Shown here piece after piece: positions 1 through 7,864 of a DNA stretch of 13,452 bases. A model generated the notes under the pieces. The model had not been told where the DNA came from, did no database searches, and was given only the letters and a program-made list of their open reading frames with translations. Position numbers and translations under genes: made by a program. The stretch lies in contig DFOV01000254.1 of assembly GCA_002376965.1 (NCBI GenBank), forward strand, positions 1 to 13,452. Reading direction: 5' to 3'. This stretch comes from Gammaproteobacteria bacterium UBA3532. Lineage in GTDB: Bacteria > Pseudomonadota > Gammaproteobacteria > Enterobacterales > UBA3532. The number at the start of each line of letters is the position of its first letter. Within the stretch, counting starts at the first letter, position 1.

Positions 1-159
1 CATCCAATATTTATCCGCTCCAACGAAGTGGTTAGTCTTTATTAACCAGAAGCAAATACTCCTCACCTGTTCCACATCGGCTTCCCACTCAATAAAAAGT
101 GCAATGACTGTCGCTCGAAACCTCCCCATTGAGAAGTTAAAAAAAGAGTGGGAACGCAT
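1..159 (-). CDS. Possible small minus-strand ORF, partial at the left edge
   Basis: Reading the minus strand from an ATG at 159, or an in-frame ATG at 129, the frame stays open for 53 codons to the window edge. The translation begins MRSHSFFNFSMGRF and later contains the aromatic-rich stretches ALFIEWEADVEQV and ICFWLIKTNHF. I do not recognise it. No strong Shine-Dalgarno sequence precedes either start, and 53 codons is short enough to be open by chance, so it may not be a gene. If real, it diverges from the defence operon and shares the 160-346 region with it. The residue mix (Trp, Phe, charged residues) looks more protein-like than random, which is the only reason for listing it. Confidence 0.25.
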   Translation of the reverse strand, partial: MRSHSFFNFSMGRFRATVIALFIEWEADVEQVRSICFWLIKTNHFVGADKYWM

Positions 160-173
160 TTTTCAAATCCACG

Positions 174-193
174 CCTAGCCCTAGCCCTAGCCC
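174..193. repeat. Hexamer tandem repeat, 3.3 copies of CCTAGC
   Basis: Three perfect copies of CCTAGC (174-179, 180-185, 186-191) are followed by CC. The tract is non-coding, about 150 bp upstream of the operon. Short tandem repeats like this can change copy number by slippage. Any role in expression is speculation. Confidence 0.8.
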
Positions 194-201
194 GTAAGTA
201 G

Positions 202-256
202 CAATGAGAACAAAGAGCGAAGGAAACGCCAACGTTTGCGTCTACTTTGCCATTGC
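202..256. repeat. Imperfect inverted repeat (hairpin)
   Basis: Outer arms GCAATG (202-207) and CATTGC (251-256) enclose a second pair, CAAAG (212-216) and CTTTG (246-250), with a further small AAACG-CCAA-CGTTT hairpin inside. The arms are interrupted. It could be a structured leader, an operator or a relic of a mobile-element end. There is no U-tract on either side to make it a typical intrinsic terminator. Confidence 0.4.
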
Positions 257-268
257 AATAATTTAAAG

Positions 269-327
269 TTGCTCTATGTACTTATTTGCACTAGTTTGAC
301 ATTTTTAACCTGCCGTTGGCTGAGCAT
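269..327 (+). promoter_or_regulatory. Weak sigma70-type promoter candidates for the operon
   Basis: TTGCTC (269-274) and TAGTTT (292-297), separated by 17 bp, form a plausible -35/-10 pair. A better -35 hexamer, TTGACA (296-301), follows, but no good -10 sits 16-18 bp downstream of it; the nearest resemblance is GAGCAT at 322-327. Either could drive transcription into the HTH gene at 347. This is a by-eye match only. Confidence 0.25.
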
Positions 328-346
328 GGGGAAATGAGGCCTAATC

Positions 347-535
347 ATGAGCGATGAAATATTGACCATAAAAGAAGTCGCCGATTATCTGAAAGTGAAC
401 GAGCGCACAGTATACCGCTTGGCGGCCGCGAAAAAGTTACCTGCATTCAAAGTGGGCAATACATGGCGTTTTAATAAAAAAGATATTGAAATATGGATAA
501 GCCAACAAACCAAAGAAACAGGTGAAGAAAAATGA
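347..535 (+). CDS. Helix-turn-helix DNA-binding protein, excisionase/HTH_17 family
   Basis: This 62-residue protein is almost entirely one winged-helix domain of the excisionase (MerR-like, HTH_17) type. Residues 6-51 run from LTIKEVADYLKV through the recognition segment NERTVYRLA to VGNTWRF and DIEIWI, the usual signature of the family. GAGG (336-339) lies 7 bases before the ATG, supporting this start. Its last four bases overlap the start of the SNF2 gene in an ATGA arrangement (532-535), so the two are probably translationally coupled. Family members either aid excision of mobile elements or regulate small operons. As the first gene of a defence operon with no integrase in view, a control role, like the controller proteins of restriction systems, is the likelier inference. 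The cytosolic location and DNA binding are secure; the target site is unknown. Confidence 0.88.
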   Translation: MSDEILTIKEVADYLKVNERTVYRLAAAKKLPAFKVGNTWRFNKKDIEIWISQQTKETGEEK

Positions 536-3486
536 TTTCTCCCTACCACGCAAAATACTACGCCCACGAGCTCACTTGCCTTCACGCATCGGACAGTTTA
601 GAGCGACTCTCACTGTCCCTGTTCGACGCAACCGTAGATTTGAATCCTCATCAGATTGACGCTGCGCTTTTTGCATTGAGAAACCCCTTGCAGCAAGGTG
701 TATTACTGGCAGACGAGGTTGGTCTCGGCAAAACCATTGAGGCCGCCCTCGTCCTTTGCCAGCACTGGGCAGAACGCCGACGTCGATTGGTGATCGTTTG
801 CCCAGCCGCATTACGCAAACAGTGGGCGCAGGAGCTGGCTGAAAAATTTGCATTGCCCAGTACTGTGCTTGACACCGCTGCGATCAAGCAAAGCGGACTC
901 TCGCCAAGAACTTATCTTGCAAATACTGCCGGCAAAAACGTAGTGATTATGTCTTATCATTTTGCCGCCAAATTAGCCGACGACTTAGTGACTGTGCCTT
1001 GGGATCTCGTCGTTATTGACGAAGCCCACAAGCTAAGGAACGCCCATCGAGCGAGTAATCGCATGGGGCAAGCGCTTAAGTTGGCATTTAATGGTCGACG
1101 CAAAGTATTGCTAACTGCGACGCCCCTACAAAATTCCTTGATGGAATTGTATGGCCTTTCGACGCTGCTCGACGAACATTTGTTTGGCGATGAAAAGGCA
1201 TTTCGGAAACAGTTTATTCATGGTGAAAGCGACACAGATGAACTGAAGCAGCGATTGGCGGGTTTTGCCAAGCGTACCTTACGCAGCCAAGTGCTTGAAT
1301 ACGTTCAATACACAAAAAGGCAAGCAGTCACTCAGCCATTTAAACCCACAGATGCGGAACAAGACCTTTATGAGCGCATCTCTGCCTTTTTGCAGCGTGA
1401 AATATCCTTTGCATTACCTAAGCGTCAGAGGCACCTAACAGGCTTAATATTGCGAAAGCTCCTGGCTTCAAGCCCTTATGCCATCACCGGAACCTTGCAA
1501 ACCATACTCGAGCGGCTGCAGAAAAAACTGCATGGCGAAGACCTGTCGGACGAAGAGCTCGCTGCCAAGCTTATTGAGCAAGATGAGCTTGAGGACGAAT
1601 ATCTGGATGACGTAGATTTTTCGGCAATTGACACTGATGAATCACTGCCTAAGTCCGCAAATGAACGAGATGAAGCTGAAGAATTGCAGGCTGAAATTGC
1701 AGAAATAAAGTCATTCATTCAGCAAGCCCAATCCTTAACAACGGATACCAAAGCACAAGCGCTGCTCACTGCACTGGATTTAGGCTTTGCCAAAATGGCG
1801 GAACACAATGGCCCGCGAAAAGGCATCATATTTACTGAATCCAAGCGCACTCAGCAGTTTTTAGCCGATTATCTCGCAGGTCACGGCTATCAAGGCAAAA
1901 TCGTCACCTTCAGCGGCACAAATACTGGCCCTGAAACCAATGAAATTTACCAACGCTGGTTGCAGCAATACCAGGGCAGTGACCGAATTACGGGCTCCGC
2001 ACAGGTCGATAAGCGCACGGCTCTGATTGACGAGTTTCGCGATCACGCTGAAATCATGATTGCCACCGAAGCTGCCGCAGAAGGTGTTAACCTGCAATTT
2101 TGCGCATTATTGATCAACTATGACTTACCCTGGAACCCTCAGCGCGTTGAGCAGCGCATAGGCCGTTGCCATCGCTATGGGCAAAAGCATGATGTCGTTG
2201 TCATTAACTTCCTAAATACACGCAATCAGGCCGATCAACGGGTGCTTGAACTGCTCACTGAAAAGTTTCAGTTATTTTCTGGGGTATTTGGCGCATCCGA
2301 TGAAGTGTTAGGGCGAATCGAATCCGGTATTGATTTTGAAAAGCGTATCGCCCGTATTTACGACCCCTGCCGTAAGCCAGAAGACATTGAATCTGCATTT
2401 GAAGAGCTTCAAAAAGAGCTGGAAGCAGATATTAACGACAAACTCAAACAAACCCAAAGCCAGCTTATGGAGCACTTTGATGAGGATGTGCACGACAAAC
2501 TCAAGCTTCAGCTGGATGCCACTCAAGCACGCCTCGACAAAGTTAGCCGTTGGTTTTGGGGCGTCACTCGTTTTGCTCTAAGCGATAAAAGTAGTGATAA
2601 AAAAGGTGATAAAAATAGCGATAAAGAAATTGCCAATAAATTGGGAGCAAAAGCGCAGTTTGATGAACACAATTACAGTTTTGCACTAATACAGTCGCCC
2701 ATTGCCGATGCACCTGTCGGACGCTATCAATTGGTGCGAGCGCAGCAAAACCAGCAGCGGCAACAGGATTTTATGGCACATGCCTACCGCCTGAACCACC
2801 CGTTAGGTGAATGGTCGCTGGATACCGCCAAAGCAAGCAACACGCCTATAGCTGAGTTGGTATTTGACTATGCAGGCCATGAAACCAAATTAAGTGTGAT
2901 AGCTGACTTAGTTGGAAGATCTGGCTGGCTACGTCTCGACAAACTCACGGTGAGTGCATTGGACATGGTAGAAAACTTGTTGTTTTCAGCAATTACCGAT
3001 GATGGCAAGGCATTGGATCAAGAAGCCTGTGAGAAACTATTTTCTGTTCAAGCCAAAAAAACGCAATCTACGACGAATGCAGAGCCACCCGTACTATTAG
3101 GCAGTAACCAACAACGGCGGATTGAAGCCAGTCTTGCGCAATTTCTAGAGGAAAACCAGCGCCTGTTTAATGCTGAACGGGAAAAGCTGGAACGCTGGGC
3201 CGATGACAAACTGCTGGCCAGTGAAGAGGCGTTAAAAGACACCAAAGCGAAAATTGCCCAAATAAAACGTGATGCCCGCAAAGCGCCGACTTTGGAAGAA
3301 CAATCAGAGCTGCAAAACCAGTTGCGCGATTTAGAACGCCAACAACGCCGTCAACGTCAGCAAATTTTTGATGTGGAAGACGAGATCATGGCCAAGCGCG
3401 ATGAACTGATTGCAGCACTGCAAGAGCGGCTCACGCAAACCACTGAAACAGAACACCTATTTACCATTCGTTGGCAAGTGGCTTAA
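532..3486 (+). CDS. SNF2/RapA-type DEAD/DEAH helicase-related protein
   Basis: A 984-residue superfamily 2 ATPase. The N-terminal RecA domain has Walker A DEVGLGKT (residues 61-68), Walker B DEAH (163-166) and motif III TATP (195-198). The second RecA domain begins near GIIFTES (431-437) and carries ATEAAAEGVNL (511-521) and arginine-finger motif VI QRIGRCHRYGQ (541-551). An acidic linker spans roughly 330-400, a low-complexity SDK-type repeat lies at 684-699, and a charged, probably coiled-coil tail occupies about 880-970. SNF2 proteins translocate on double-stranded DNA and displace or remodel bound proteins; they are not classical unwinding helicases. All catalytic motifs look intact. The ATG overlaps the upstream stop (ATGA), and an 80-bp gap follows before the methyltransferase. 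In this context it is most likely a DNA translocase of a defence complex. It resembles the DrmD class of helicase in size, but no DISARM partner genes are present. Confidence 0.9.
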   Translation: MISPYHAKYYAHELTCLHASDSLERLSLSLFDATVDLNPHQIDAALFALRNPLQQGVLLADEVGLGKTIEAALVLCQHWAERRRRLVIVCPAALRKQWAQELAEKFALPSTVLDTAAIKQSGLSPRTYLANTAGKNVVIMSYHFAAKLADDLVTVPWDLVVIDEAHKLRNAHRASNRMGQALKLAFNGRRKVLLTATPLQNSLMELYGLSTLLDEHLFGDEKAFRKQFIHGESDTDELKQRLAGFAKRTLRSQVLEYVQYTKRQAVTQPFKPTDAEQDLYERISAFLQREISFALPKRQRHLTGLILRKLLASSPYAITGTLQTILERLQKKLHGEDLSDEELAAKLIEQDELEDEYLDDVDFSAIDTDESLPKSANERDEAEELQAEIAEIKSFIQQAQSLTTDTKAQALLTALDLGFAKMAEHNGPRKGIIFTESKRTQQFLADYLAGHGYQGKIVTFSGTNTGPETNEIYQRWLQQYQGSDRITGSAQVDKRTALIDEFRDHAEIMIATEAAAEGVNLQFCALLINYDLPWNPQRVEQRIGRCHRYGQKHDVVVINFLNTRNQADQRVLELLTEKFQLFSGVFGASDEVLGRIESGIDFEKRIARIYDPCRKPEDIESAFEELQKELEADINDKLKQTQSQLMEHFDEDVHDKLKLQLDATQARLDKVSRWFWGVTRFALSDKSSDKKGDKNSDKEIANKLGAKAQFDEHNYSFALIQSPIADAPVGRYQLVRAQQNQQRQQDFMAHAYRLNHPLGEWSLDTAKASNTPIAELVFDYAGHETKLSVIADLVGRSGWLRLDKLTVSALDMVENLLFSAITDDGKALDQEACEKLFSVQAKKTQSTTNAEPPVLLGSNQQRRIEASLAQFLEENQRLFNAEREKLERWADDKLLASEEALKDTKAKIAQIKRDARKAPTLEEQSELQNQLRDLERQQRRQRQQIFDVEDEIMAKRDELIAALQERLTQTTETEHLFTIRWQVA
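2581..2628 (+). repeat. Degenerate 12-bp tandem repeat, 4 copies, in frame in the SNF2 gene
   Basis: Four 12-bp units share the core GATAAA: AGCGATAAAAGT, AGTGATAAAAAA, GGTGATAAAAAT and AGCGATAAAGAA. They encode SDKS, SDKK, GDKN and SDKE (residues 684-699). Because the unit is a multiple of three, copy-number change would alter linker length without a frameshift. Confidence 0.8.
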
Positions 3487-3566
3487 ACCCGTGCTGGCAA
3501 ATGAATAAAGAATTAAATTTAACGAGTAAAATCTCGCACAGGCGGGAAACTAAAGAAGGCAAACAC

Positions 3567-6500
3567 ATGAGCAAGTTTAACGAACTGGTCACCAAACTAA
3601 GAGAAGTTTTTCAGATTGATCGTCCCGAACTGGATTTTGGTGTGTATCGCATCCTTAATGCGCGTGCCGATGAGATCAATGAATATCTGGAAAAACGCCT
3701 TAAACAAAAAGTTGAGCAGGCGCTTGCATCCGGTAATGCTGCCAACATTGACCAGCTCAAAGACGATTTGAAAAAGGCTGAACAGGCGGCAACCGATGCT
3801 GGCTTTGACCCAGCTGAGTCACCCAAGGTTAAAGAACTGCAAGCCAAAATCGCCCAGGCCAGTAGCGGCAATGCAGAACATGAAAACGCCGTGTTCAGCC
3901 ACTTGCTGACCTTCTTCTCCAGGTATTACGACAACGGTGATTTTATCAGCCAGCGTCGCTACAAAGGTGACACCTATGCCATCCCCTATGCAGGCGAAGA
4001 AGTCATGCTGCATTGGGCCAATAAAGACCAGTACTACATCAAAAGTGGCGAAAACTTCTCGAACTATTCATTCAAGTTAGAAGATGGACGTGTAGTGCAC
4101 TTCCGCCTGGTGTCCGCCGACACCGCTAAAGACAACCGAAAAGATAATGACAAAGAGCGTCGCTTTGTATTGGCTGAGCAGAAGGTCATTACTCGTATCG
4201 ACGACGAAGGTGATGAGTACGATGATGAGATTTTGCCGATTGAAGAAATCACAAACAAAGACGCCAATGGCAACGAAACCAAAGAGCTGATTATCCGTTT
4301 TGAATACAAGGCCATGCCCAAAGGCAGCAAGCAAGATAGTTTGGTCTCATCGGCGGTTAAAGCGGTGTTAGCCGCTAGCTCTGTCGCCAGCCGTTGGCTG
4401 AACTTAAGCAAGCGTGAACCGACGGAAAAGAACCCCAAGCGCACACTGCTTGAAAAGCATTTAACCAACTACACCACTAAAAATACCGCCGACTATTTTA
4501 TCCATAAAAACCTTGGCAAGTTCCTGCGTGGCGAGCTGGATTTTTATATTAAAAACGAAGTCATGCACTTAGATGACGTGCAAAATGCCGAAGCCTTTAG
4601 CGATATTGAAAAAAATCTGCGCATGATTCAGTGCTTACGTAGTATTGCTTTGGACTTAATTAAGTTCTTGGCGCAGCTGGAGGATTTTCAGAAGAGGTTG
4701 TGGACGAAGAAGAAGTTTGTTGTTAGCAGTCACTACTGCATAACTCTAGACCATATATTTTCAATGACTGATCAAGTTAACAATGCAATCCAACAAGAAA
4801 AAGTCAGAGAAATTCAAGATTATTTGATTTCTGAAATATTGAACAATAATGAACAGTGGAAGGCTTGGCGCAATTTAGGGATTTATGATGATCAACCAGA
4901 AAGGACCGTCGAATATATTAGAGATAATAAATATCTATCTGTCGACACCTCCTTATATAGCGAGCGCTTTAATAACATTCTTCTTAAATGCTTAGACGAA
5001 ATTGATAATAGTACAAATGGAATAATCGTAAACTCCGATAACTATCAAGGATTGCGATTTCTAGAAAATAGATACTGTTCAAATATCGATAGTATATATA
5101 TTGATCCGCCATACAATAGTGCCGCCTCAGAAATTCTTTACAAAAATGAGTATAAGCACTCATCTTGGTTGTCGTTGATGGCGTCTAGATATCAAGTTTC
5201 TCTCAATCTTCTGTCAGAGCAAGGAATAATTAGCACCGCAATTGATGATGTAGAATTTCACCGATTGGAAGGATTAAATAATCAAGTATTTGGTGAGGTC
5301 AATCATCTTGGTAATTTGGCAATAATGCATAATCCAAAAGGAAGAGATCAGAAATATATTGCTTCCTCGCATGAATACACAATGATGTTCGCTAAGAATA
5401 AATCCAATGCGAAAACGAATAGGCTTAAGCTATCTGATTCAAAGGTAACTGACAAATATCCAAAGGTGGACGCTGGTGGTTCTAGTTATAGGGAACTACC
5501 ATTGCGTCGCAGAGGGTCGTCACCTGCACGAGAAGATCGTCCATTTATGTATTTTCCATTCCTATACAACGAAAGCAATGGTGATATATCTGTAATACCA
5601 TTTGAAGAATATGAGCTTATTTATAGAAATAGAAAATTCGATGATGAATATGTCGATCAGCTAAAAACAAAATATGAAGCATTAGGCTTGATGTTTATAT
5701 TGCCTGTTAGAGACGATGATTCACTAGGTCGATGGCGCTGGGGCTATCAACGATGTGCAGAACATATTTCTAAAGAAGTTTTCTTTGTTCGAGGAAAGGA
5801 CAAACCTACAATCTACGTTAAAGACTTTGCGGATAGTTCATACTTAGCTAAATCGTTATGGTTTGATAACAGATATGATGCTTCTACTAAAGGTACTAAT
5901 TTATTAAAGGATATAATTCCCAATAATGTTTTTGACTACCCTAAAAGCATTTTTGCAGTAGAAGATATTGTTTATATGACCTCCGGAACAGAAAGTTTGA
6001 TATTAGATTTCTTTGGAGGGTCTGGCACTACAGCGCACGCTGTTATTAATCTGAACAGAAAATATTCATCAAATAGAAAGTATATGATTGTTGAGATGGG
6101 GGAACATTGTGATACCGTCATAAAGCCTAGGGTTCAAAAAATTGCTTTTTCATCGGATTGGAAAAAGGGTCGTCCAGCTACAAAAAATTCTGGGCAATCT
6201 AATATAGTTAAAATAATTAAGCTTGAGAGTTACGAAGATGCGCTCAACAATCTCGAGCTTAAAAAACCAAAAGTCGACCTCTTCGATAACAACCCCGAAC
6301 TTAAAGACGACTACCTACTTAACTACATGCTGGATGTCGAAAGCCGTGGCTCACTGCTCTCAACTGACGACTTTAAAAAGCCTTTCGATTACACCATGAA
6401 AATCGCAGTGGATTCCGCTGGTGCCTTTGAAGAACAAAAAGTCGATTTAGTGGAAACATTTAACTACCTGATTGGCTTAACCGTAAAGCATATTGATGCG

Positions 6501-6794
6501 CAGCCCGAGCGTGGCTTTGTGACGGTGACCGGCACCTTACCGAGTAATGAAACCTGTTTGGTGCTATGGCGCGACTGCGAGAAGAACGATTACGAGGGCC
6601 TGAACAAACTGTGCGATAAGCTGGCGCTAAACCCGGCGGATAACGAGTTTGATGTGGTCTATATCAATGGCGACCACAATATCCCCACGGTACTGACGCA
6701 AACAGCCGAAGAAGGCGGTGAGACGCGTGTATTAAAACTGCGCCAGATTGAACCGGAGTTTTTGGAACGTATGTTTGCTGAGGAGGATGCGTAA
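3567..6794 (+). CDS. Site-specific DNA adenine methyltransferase, type III Mod-like (beta class)
   Basis: A 1075-residue N6-adenine methyltransferase from the ATG at 3567. The frame is open upstream to an ATG at 3471 inside the SNF2 gene, and another in-frame ATG lies at 3501. AGAAGG just before 3567 and the family-like N-terminus MSKFNELVTKL favour 3567. Catalytic motif IV, DPPYN (513-517), precedes SAM-binding motif I, DFFGGSGTT (814-822), the order seen in beta-class Mod proteins. The roughly 300 residues between them should contain the target-recognition domain. An N-terminal extension of about 390 residues, with a helical segment near 30-85 and an acidic stretch around 210-230, makes it much longer than the usual 600-700 residues of type III Mod. 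Bases of about 4735-6235 are strikingly AT-rich compared with both ends of the gene, suggesting the catalytic core was exchanged. Its stop overlaps the rhuM-like start (TAATG). It probably methylates self DNA for protection. Confidence 0.9.
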   Translation: MSKFNELVTKLREVFQIDRPELDFGVYRILNARADEINEYLEKRLKQKVEQALASGNAANIDQLKDDLKKAEQAATDAGFDPAESPKVKELQAKIAQASSGNAEHENAVFSHLLTFFSRYYDNGDFISQRRYKGDTYAIPYAGEEVMLHWANKDQYYIKSGENFSNYSFKLEDGRVVHFRLVSADTAKDNRKDNDKERRFVLAEQKVITRIDDEGDEYDDEILPIEEITNKDANGNETKELIIRFEYKAMPKGSKQDSLVSSAVKAVLAASSVASRWLNLSKREPTEKNPKRTLLEKHLTNYTTKNTADYFIHKNLGKFLRGELDFYIKNEVMHLDDVQNAEAFSDIEKNLRMIQCLRSIALDLIKFLAQLEDFQKRLWTKKKFVVSSHYCITLDHIFSMTDQVNNAIQQEKVREIQDYLISEILNNNEQWKAWRNLGIYDDQPERTVEYIRDNKYLSVDTSLYSERFNNILLKCLDEIDNSTNGIIVNSDNYQGLRFLENRYCSNIDSIYIDPPYNSAASEILYKNEYKHSSWLSLMASRYQVSLNLLSEQGIISTAIDDVEFHRLEGLNNQVFGEVNHLGNLAIMHNPKGRDQKYIASSHEYTMMFAKNKSNAKTNRLKLSDSKVTDKYPKVDAGGSSYRELPLRRRGSSPAREDRPFMYFPFLYNESNGDISVIPFEEYELIYRNRKFDDEYVDQLKTKYEALGLMFILPVRDDDSLGRWRWGYQRCAEHISKEVFFVRGKDKPTIYVKDFADSSYLAKSLWFDNRYDASTKGTNLLKDIIPNNVFDYPKSIFAVEDIVYMTSGTESLILDFFGGSGTTAHAVINLNRKYSSNRKYMIVEMGEHCDTVIKPRVQKIAFSSDWKKGRPATKNSGQSNIVKIIKLESYEDALNNLELKKPKVDLFDNNPELKDDYLLNYMLDVESRGSLLSTDDFKKPFDYTMKIAVDSAGAFEEQKVDLVETFNYLIGLTVKHIDAQPERGFVTVTGTLPSNETCLVLWRDCEKNDYEGLNKLCDKLALNPADNEFDVVYINGDHNIPTVLTQTAEEGGETRVLKLRQIEPEFLERMFAEEDA
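4735..6235 (+). other. AT-rich mosaic segment inside the methyltransferase gene
   Basis: Hand counts of 60-base samples give 15 G/C at 5581-5640 (25%) and 16 at 5881-5940 (27%), against 34 at 4381-4440 (57%) and 32 at 6541-6600 (53%). The shift occurs within conserved-looking sequence around residue 390 (near FVVSSHYCITLDH) and residue 885 (near LESYEDALNN). The block contains both catalytic motifs and the presumed target-recognition domain. The boundaries are estimates by eye, good to perhaps 30-50 bp. Confidence 0.75.
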
Positions 6795-7864
6795 TGGCCG
6801 CATCTAAAAAATCAGGCAAGGCCAGCCCGCCGAGTGTAACGCGCTCGTCGGCCGCCGAGTATTTAACCTTTATTGCTGCCAATGGCGAGCAAGGGGTCGA
6901 GGCCATTTATGCCGATGAGAGTATTTGGCTGACGCAAAAGATGCTAGGTGAGCTGTATGGCGTAGAGACTAATACCATTAATTATCACCTAAAAAAAATC
7001 TTTAGTGACAGCGAGTTAGATCAGGATGCAGTTATTCGAAAATTTCGAATAACTGCCAAGGACGGCAAAACCTACAATACCCAGCACTATCAATTACCGG
7101 CTATTATCGCCGTAGGCTACAAGGTCAACTCTGAGCGCGCCGTGCAGTTTCGCAAATGGGCAACCGGTATTATTGAAAAGTTCACCATTGAAGCCTATGT
7201 AATGGATGACGAGCGCATTAAGGCGGGCGGCTCCATACTTACCGACCAGTATTTTGAAGAGCAGCTAGAGCGCGTCCGCGAGATACGCCTGTCTGAGCGC
7301 AAGTTTTACCAAAAAATCACCGATATTTACGCCACGGCGATTGATTACGATGTAACAGCACAAGCCACCAAACGCTTTTTCGCCACAGTACAAAATAAAT
7401 TGCACTGGGCAATTCACGGCCAAACTGCCGCAGAGGTAATTGTTAACCGTGCCGATGCCGAACAAGCGCATATGGGCTTGCACACTTGGAAGGATGCACC
7501 ACAAGGTAAAATTCAAAAGTTTGATGTGGTGGTGGCCAAAAATTATTTAGATGAGCCAGAAATGGCACAGCTTAACCGTTTAGTGAATGCCTATTTGGAT
7601 GTTGCCGAAGATATGGCGCTACGCAAACAACCCATGACCATGGAGGATTGGGAAGTAAGATTAAACCGCTTTATTGAAGCCACTGACCGTGAGGTCTTGC
7701 AAGACGCTGGTAAAGTCACAGCTGAACTTGCCAAAGCTCATGCCCTCAGCGAATTTGAAAAATACCGCATTGTGCAAGACAGATTATTTGAAAGTGATTT
7801 TGATCGATTGCTAACGCAAGGTGATCATGTCGAATCGTTAGAACAGAATAAGGAAGCTGAGTAA
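6794..7864 (+). CDS. RhuM family protein (virulence protein RhuM-like)
   Basis: A 356-residue member of the RhuM family (COG3943), named after a Salmonella pathogenicity-island gene of unknown biochemical role. The N-terminal half has the family's DNA-binding-like core: IWLTQKMLGELYGV (residues 44-57), TINYHLKKIF (61-70), VIRKFRITAKDGK (80-92), HYQLPAIIAVGYKVNS (98-113) and AVQFRKWAT (116-124). The C-terminal half is helical, with FATVQNKLHWAIHG and TAAEVIVNRADAEQAHMGL. Length and motifs fit a complete protein. GAGGAGG lies just upstream of the start, whose ATG shares one base with the Mod stop; its own stop shares one base with the Res start (TAATG twice), so translation of the three is probably coupled. 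RhuM genes often occur within restriction-modification operons. A regulatory or DNA-targeting role is inferred, not shown. The gene contains a perfect 29-nt palindrome at 7028-7056. Confidence 0.92.
   Translation: MAASKKSGKASPPSVTRSSAAEYLTFIAANGEQGVEAIYADESIWLTQKMLGELYGVETNTINYHLKKIFSDSELDQDAVIRKFRITAKDGKTYNTQHYQLPAIIAVGYKVNSERAVQFRKWATGIIEKFTIEAYVMDDERIKAGGSILTDQYFEEQLERVREIRLSERKFYQKITDIYATAIDYDVTAQATKRFFATVQNKLHWAIHGQTAAEVIVNRADAEQAHMGLHTWKDAPQGKIQKFDVVVAKNYLDEPEMAQLNRLVNAYLDVAEDMALRKQPMTMEDWEVRLNRFIEATDREVLQDAGKVTAELAKAHALSEFEKYRIVQDRLFESDFDRLLTQGDHVESLEQNKEAE
7028..7056. repeat. Perfect palindrome, 14-bp arms, inside the rhuM-like gene
   Basis: The arm GCAGTTATTCGAAA (7028-7041) and its exact reverse complement TTTCGAATAACTGC (7043-7056) flank a single central A (7042). 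The palindrome contains two TTCGAA hexamers (7035-7040 and 7044-7049). It encodes residues 79-87, AVIRKFRIT, a conserved part of the family, using CGA for both arginines and ATA for isoleucine. It could bind a dimeric protein or act as a processing or pausing hairpin. Confidence 0.9.

Larger units (their letters stand above)
1..346. other. Mostly non-coding leader region left of the operon
   Basis: No convincing complete gene lies here. The stretch contains a possible partial minus-strand ORF (1-159), a hexamer tandem repeat (174-193), an imperfect inverted repeat (202-256), candidate promoter hexamers (269-327) and the ribosome binding site GAGG (336-339) for the first operon gene. No tRNA, integrase gene or clear attachment site was seen. 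It is probably the intergenic boundary of the defence operon. Confidence 0.6.

Noticed and set aside
1476..1718. Long antisense frames inside the large genes, such as the serine-rich minus-strand frame here
   Set aside because: They overlap well-supported plus-strand genes and have shadow-like composition without motifs.
3523..3536. CGAG-TAAAAT-CTCG hairpin as a terminator between the SNF2 and methyltransferase genes
   Set aside because: Only four base pairs and no U-tract; probably chance.
3471..3566. Longer methyltransferase start at 3471, or at 3501
   Set aside because: 3471 lies inside the SNF2 gene and 3501 has no good ribosome binding site. 3567 has AGAAGG upstream and a family-like N-terminus.
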